Source: Listeria grayi DSM 20601
Lineage (GTDB): Bacteria; Bacillota; Bacilli; Lactobacillales; Listeriaceae
DNA: 64,000 nucleotides
Assembly (NCBI RefSeq): GCF_000148995.1
Contig: NZ_GL538353.1
Location: 806,001-870,000, forward strand
Direction: 5' to 3'
Shown here piece after piece: positions 63,061-64,000 of the stretch (its first letter is position 1; each line of letters begins with the position of its first letter). The translations under genes and the position numbers were made by a program. The notes below the pieces were generated by a model. It ran no database searches, had not been told where the DNA came from, and was given only the letters and a program-made list of their open reading frames with translations.

Positions 63061-63720
63061 GTGGCGGAAAAAATAAATTTACTGCAGTTGGTGTTAGAGG
63101 CAGCAGAAGAAGAAAAACAGTTAAGCCCAAAACAAAAAAATATTCTTATAGCTGCAATTGCTCTTTTTGCAGAAAAAGGTTATGCGGCAACAAGTACAAG
63201 TGAGATCGCCAAGCTGGCAGATGTAGCAGAAGGGACGGTATTTCGCCACTATAAAACTAAAAAAGAACTCTTGCAGGCAATTACCACACCTGCTATTCTT
63301 GGAAAGATCGTGCCGCCAGTTGCCGAAGAGTTTAAAAGCGAAGTATTGATCCAGGCGTATCCAAGCTTTGCTTCATTTTTGAGGGAAATTATCAAAAATC
63401 GTTTTGCTTTTGTAGATGAAAATAGCCAGATCATTAAAATATTCGCCATGGAGCTTTTTTATCAAGAGGATCTGCGCGAGCGGTTCATCGGTATTTTTTC
63501 CACCAGAGTCAAACCGACTTTAGTAAAAATCATCCAGCATTACAAGGCGCAAGGAGAGTTGGTCGATTTGCCAGATGATACGATTCTGCGGGCGATATTA
63601 ACTAATGTGATCGGTTTTCTGCTCACTCGTTTCTTCCTCGCTCCAAATATTTCTTGGGAAGATGAAGTTGAAGTAGAAAACACGATTCTTTATATAACGA
63701 AGGGAATCGTAAAGAAATAA
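63061..63720 (+). CDS. TetR/AcrR-family regulator of the ABC exporter operon
   Basis: A 219-residue repressor with an unusually long N-terminal lead (about 25 residues) before the helix-turn-helix ILIAAIALFAEKGYAATSTSEIAKLADVAEGTVFRHYKTKKELL cut into its parts: helix 1 at about 28-43 and recognition helix around EGTVFRHYKTKKE. GTG 63061 lies behind AGAGGGA. It is third in the operon with the ABC genes and probably binds the palindrome at 61153-61166. Confidence 0.87.
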   Translation: MAEKINLLQLVLEAAEEEKQLSPKQKNILIAAIALFAEKGYAATSTSEIAKLADVAEGTVFRHYKTKKELLQAITTPAILGKIVPPVAEEFKSEVLIQAYPSFASFLREIIKNRFAFVDENSQIIKIFAMELFYQEDLRERFIGIFSTRVKPTLVKIIQHYKAQGELVDLPDDTILRAILTNVIGFLLTRFFLAPNISWEDEVEVENTILYITKGIVKK

Positions 63721-63729
63721 TGACCAAGC

Positions 63730-63761
63730 AGGACATGGGCACAGCGCCGGTGTCCTTTTTT
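63730..63761 (+). terminator. Terminator of the ABC-tetR operon
   Basis: AGGACA pairs with TGTCCT, extended by partial GC pairing in the interior, then six T residues. Confidence 0.75.
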
Positions 63762-63824
63762 AATTGCAAACGCAATGTTTTGAATAGTTTCTGTAACGAA
63801 ATTTACAGAATATCGATATAAATT

Positions 63825-63884
63825 TTAACATTTACATTATCTTAACATTTGCTACATAATGCCTTAACGCTGCTACTTTATAGT
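63825..63884 (+). promoter_or_regulatory. pstS promoter with phased PhoP-type boxes
   Basis: TT-A/T-ACA repeats: TTAACA 63825-63830, TTTACA 63831-63836, TTAACA 63842-63847, TTAACG 63864-63869; the last three are 11 and 22 bp apart, in the helical phasing of PhoP sites. A further TTTACA is at 63802-63807. A -10 TATAGT is at 63879-63884, with no good -35, as in activator-dependent promoters. Confidence 0.6.
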
Positions 63885-63934
63885 AAAGACTGTAAGAACT
63901 AACTACTAAAACTAATTAAGGTGGGAAATAAAAA

Positions 63935-64000
63935 ATGAGAAAACGTTTATTTGGGATAGTGGCATTATTGGGAGCAGTACTACTTATTTTCAGTGCATGT
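63935..64000 (+). CDS. pstS: Phosphate-binding lipoprotein PstS, N-terminal part
   Basis: Only 22 codons lie inside the window. They encode a lipoprotein signal (MRKRLFGIVALLGAVLLIFSAC) ending in a lipobox with the acylated Cys (FSAC). AAGGTGGG precedes the ATG by 7 bp. The identity as PstS, the substrate-binding lipoprotein of the high-affinity phosphate ABC importer, rests on the upstream PhoP boxes and on Listeria gene order (phoPR followed by pst), not on the protein body. Confidence 0.6.
   Translation, partial: MRKRLFGIVALLGAVLLIFSAC

Overview
The window is chromosomal DNA from a low-GC Gram-positive bacterium, and gene order and protein sequences point strongly to the genus Listeria. 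The run fbaA - lafABC - murZ - rho - rpmE, hom-thrC-thrB, tdk-prfA-prmC-ywlC-ywlE-glyA-upp-mnaA, the atp operon, murA-mbl-fabZ, tagA-menC-tagO, lytR, orphan degU, comFA-comFC, hpf-secA-prfB, ftsEX-spl and phoPR-(pst) follows the order I remember for L. monocytogenes lmo2556 down to lmo2499. Differences suggest a species outside the L. monocytogenes group (Listeria sensu lato, for example L. grayi or a relative; not proven): gtcA and its glycosyltransferase partner are absent between rho and rpmE, base composition looks somewhat more GC-rich, and several accessory cassettes are inserted. No sporulation genes are seen where B. subtilis has spoIIR, spoIID, spoIIQ and spoIIID.

Layout: 1-5300 carries the end of fbaA, the lipoteichoic acid glycolipid-anchor operon lafABC and murZ. 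5390-10050 has rho, rpmE and an accessory block (M20 hydrolase plus two membrane proteins, and a 61-residue membrane protein). 10236-13447 is the threonine operon. 13490-15605 is a MarR/MFS efflux cassette with three matching operator palindromes. 15693-23236 is a translation, tRNA-modification and one-carbon/pyrimidine salvage block, with a DnaA-box cluster at 18250-18406. 23237-30745 holds a possible small RNA and the nine-gene F1Fo ATP synthase operon. 30770-38680 is cell-envelope work (murA, mbl, fabZ, a LysM/Apf-like secreted protein, tagA, menC, tagO). 38684-41170 is the only minus-strand block (LytR-CpsA-Psr, GNAT, YigZ/YvyE). 41491-46009 has degU, degV, comFA, comFC and hpf; 46193-50985 has secA, prfB (with programmed +1 frameshift) and a YitT protein. 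51226-58487 has ftsEX with its likely client hydrolase spl, an M23 protein, cls and a MinJ-like PDZ protein. 58539-63761 has phoPR and a TetR-controlled ABC-2 exporter; the window ends in the first codons of pstS behind phased PhoP-type boxes.

Together the region is dominated by envelope biogenesis (LTA anchor, WTA linkage enzymes tagO/tagA and LytR, both MurA paralogues, Mbl, FtsEX-CwlO type hydrolase control) and core energy/translation genes. The least explained items are the M20/two-membrane-protein cassette, a 121-bp hairpin-forming repeat wedged between two copies of one terminator, the hairpin-rich stretch upstream of the atp promoter, and the DnaA-box cluster with an AT-rich core. I found no convincing wholly new system such as a phage, CRISPR array or defence island. 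Gene symbols and locus comparisons rest on remembered gene order, not on a search.
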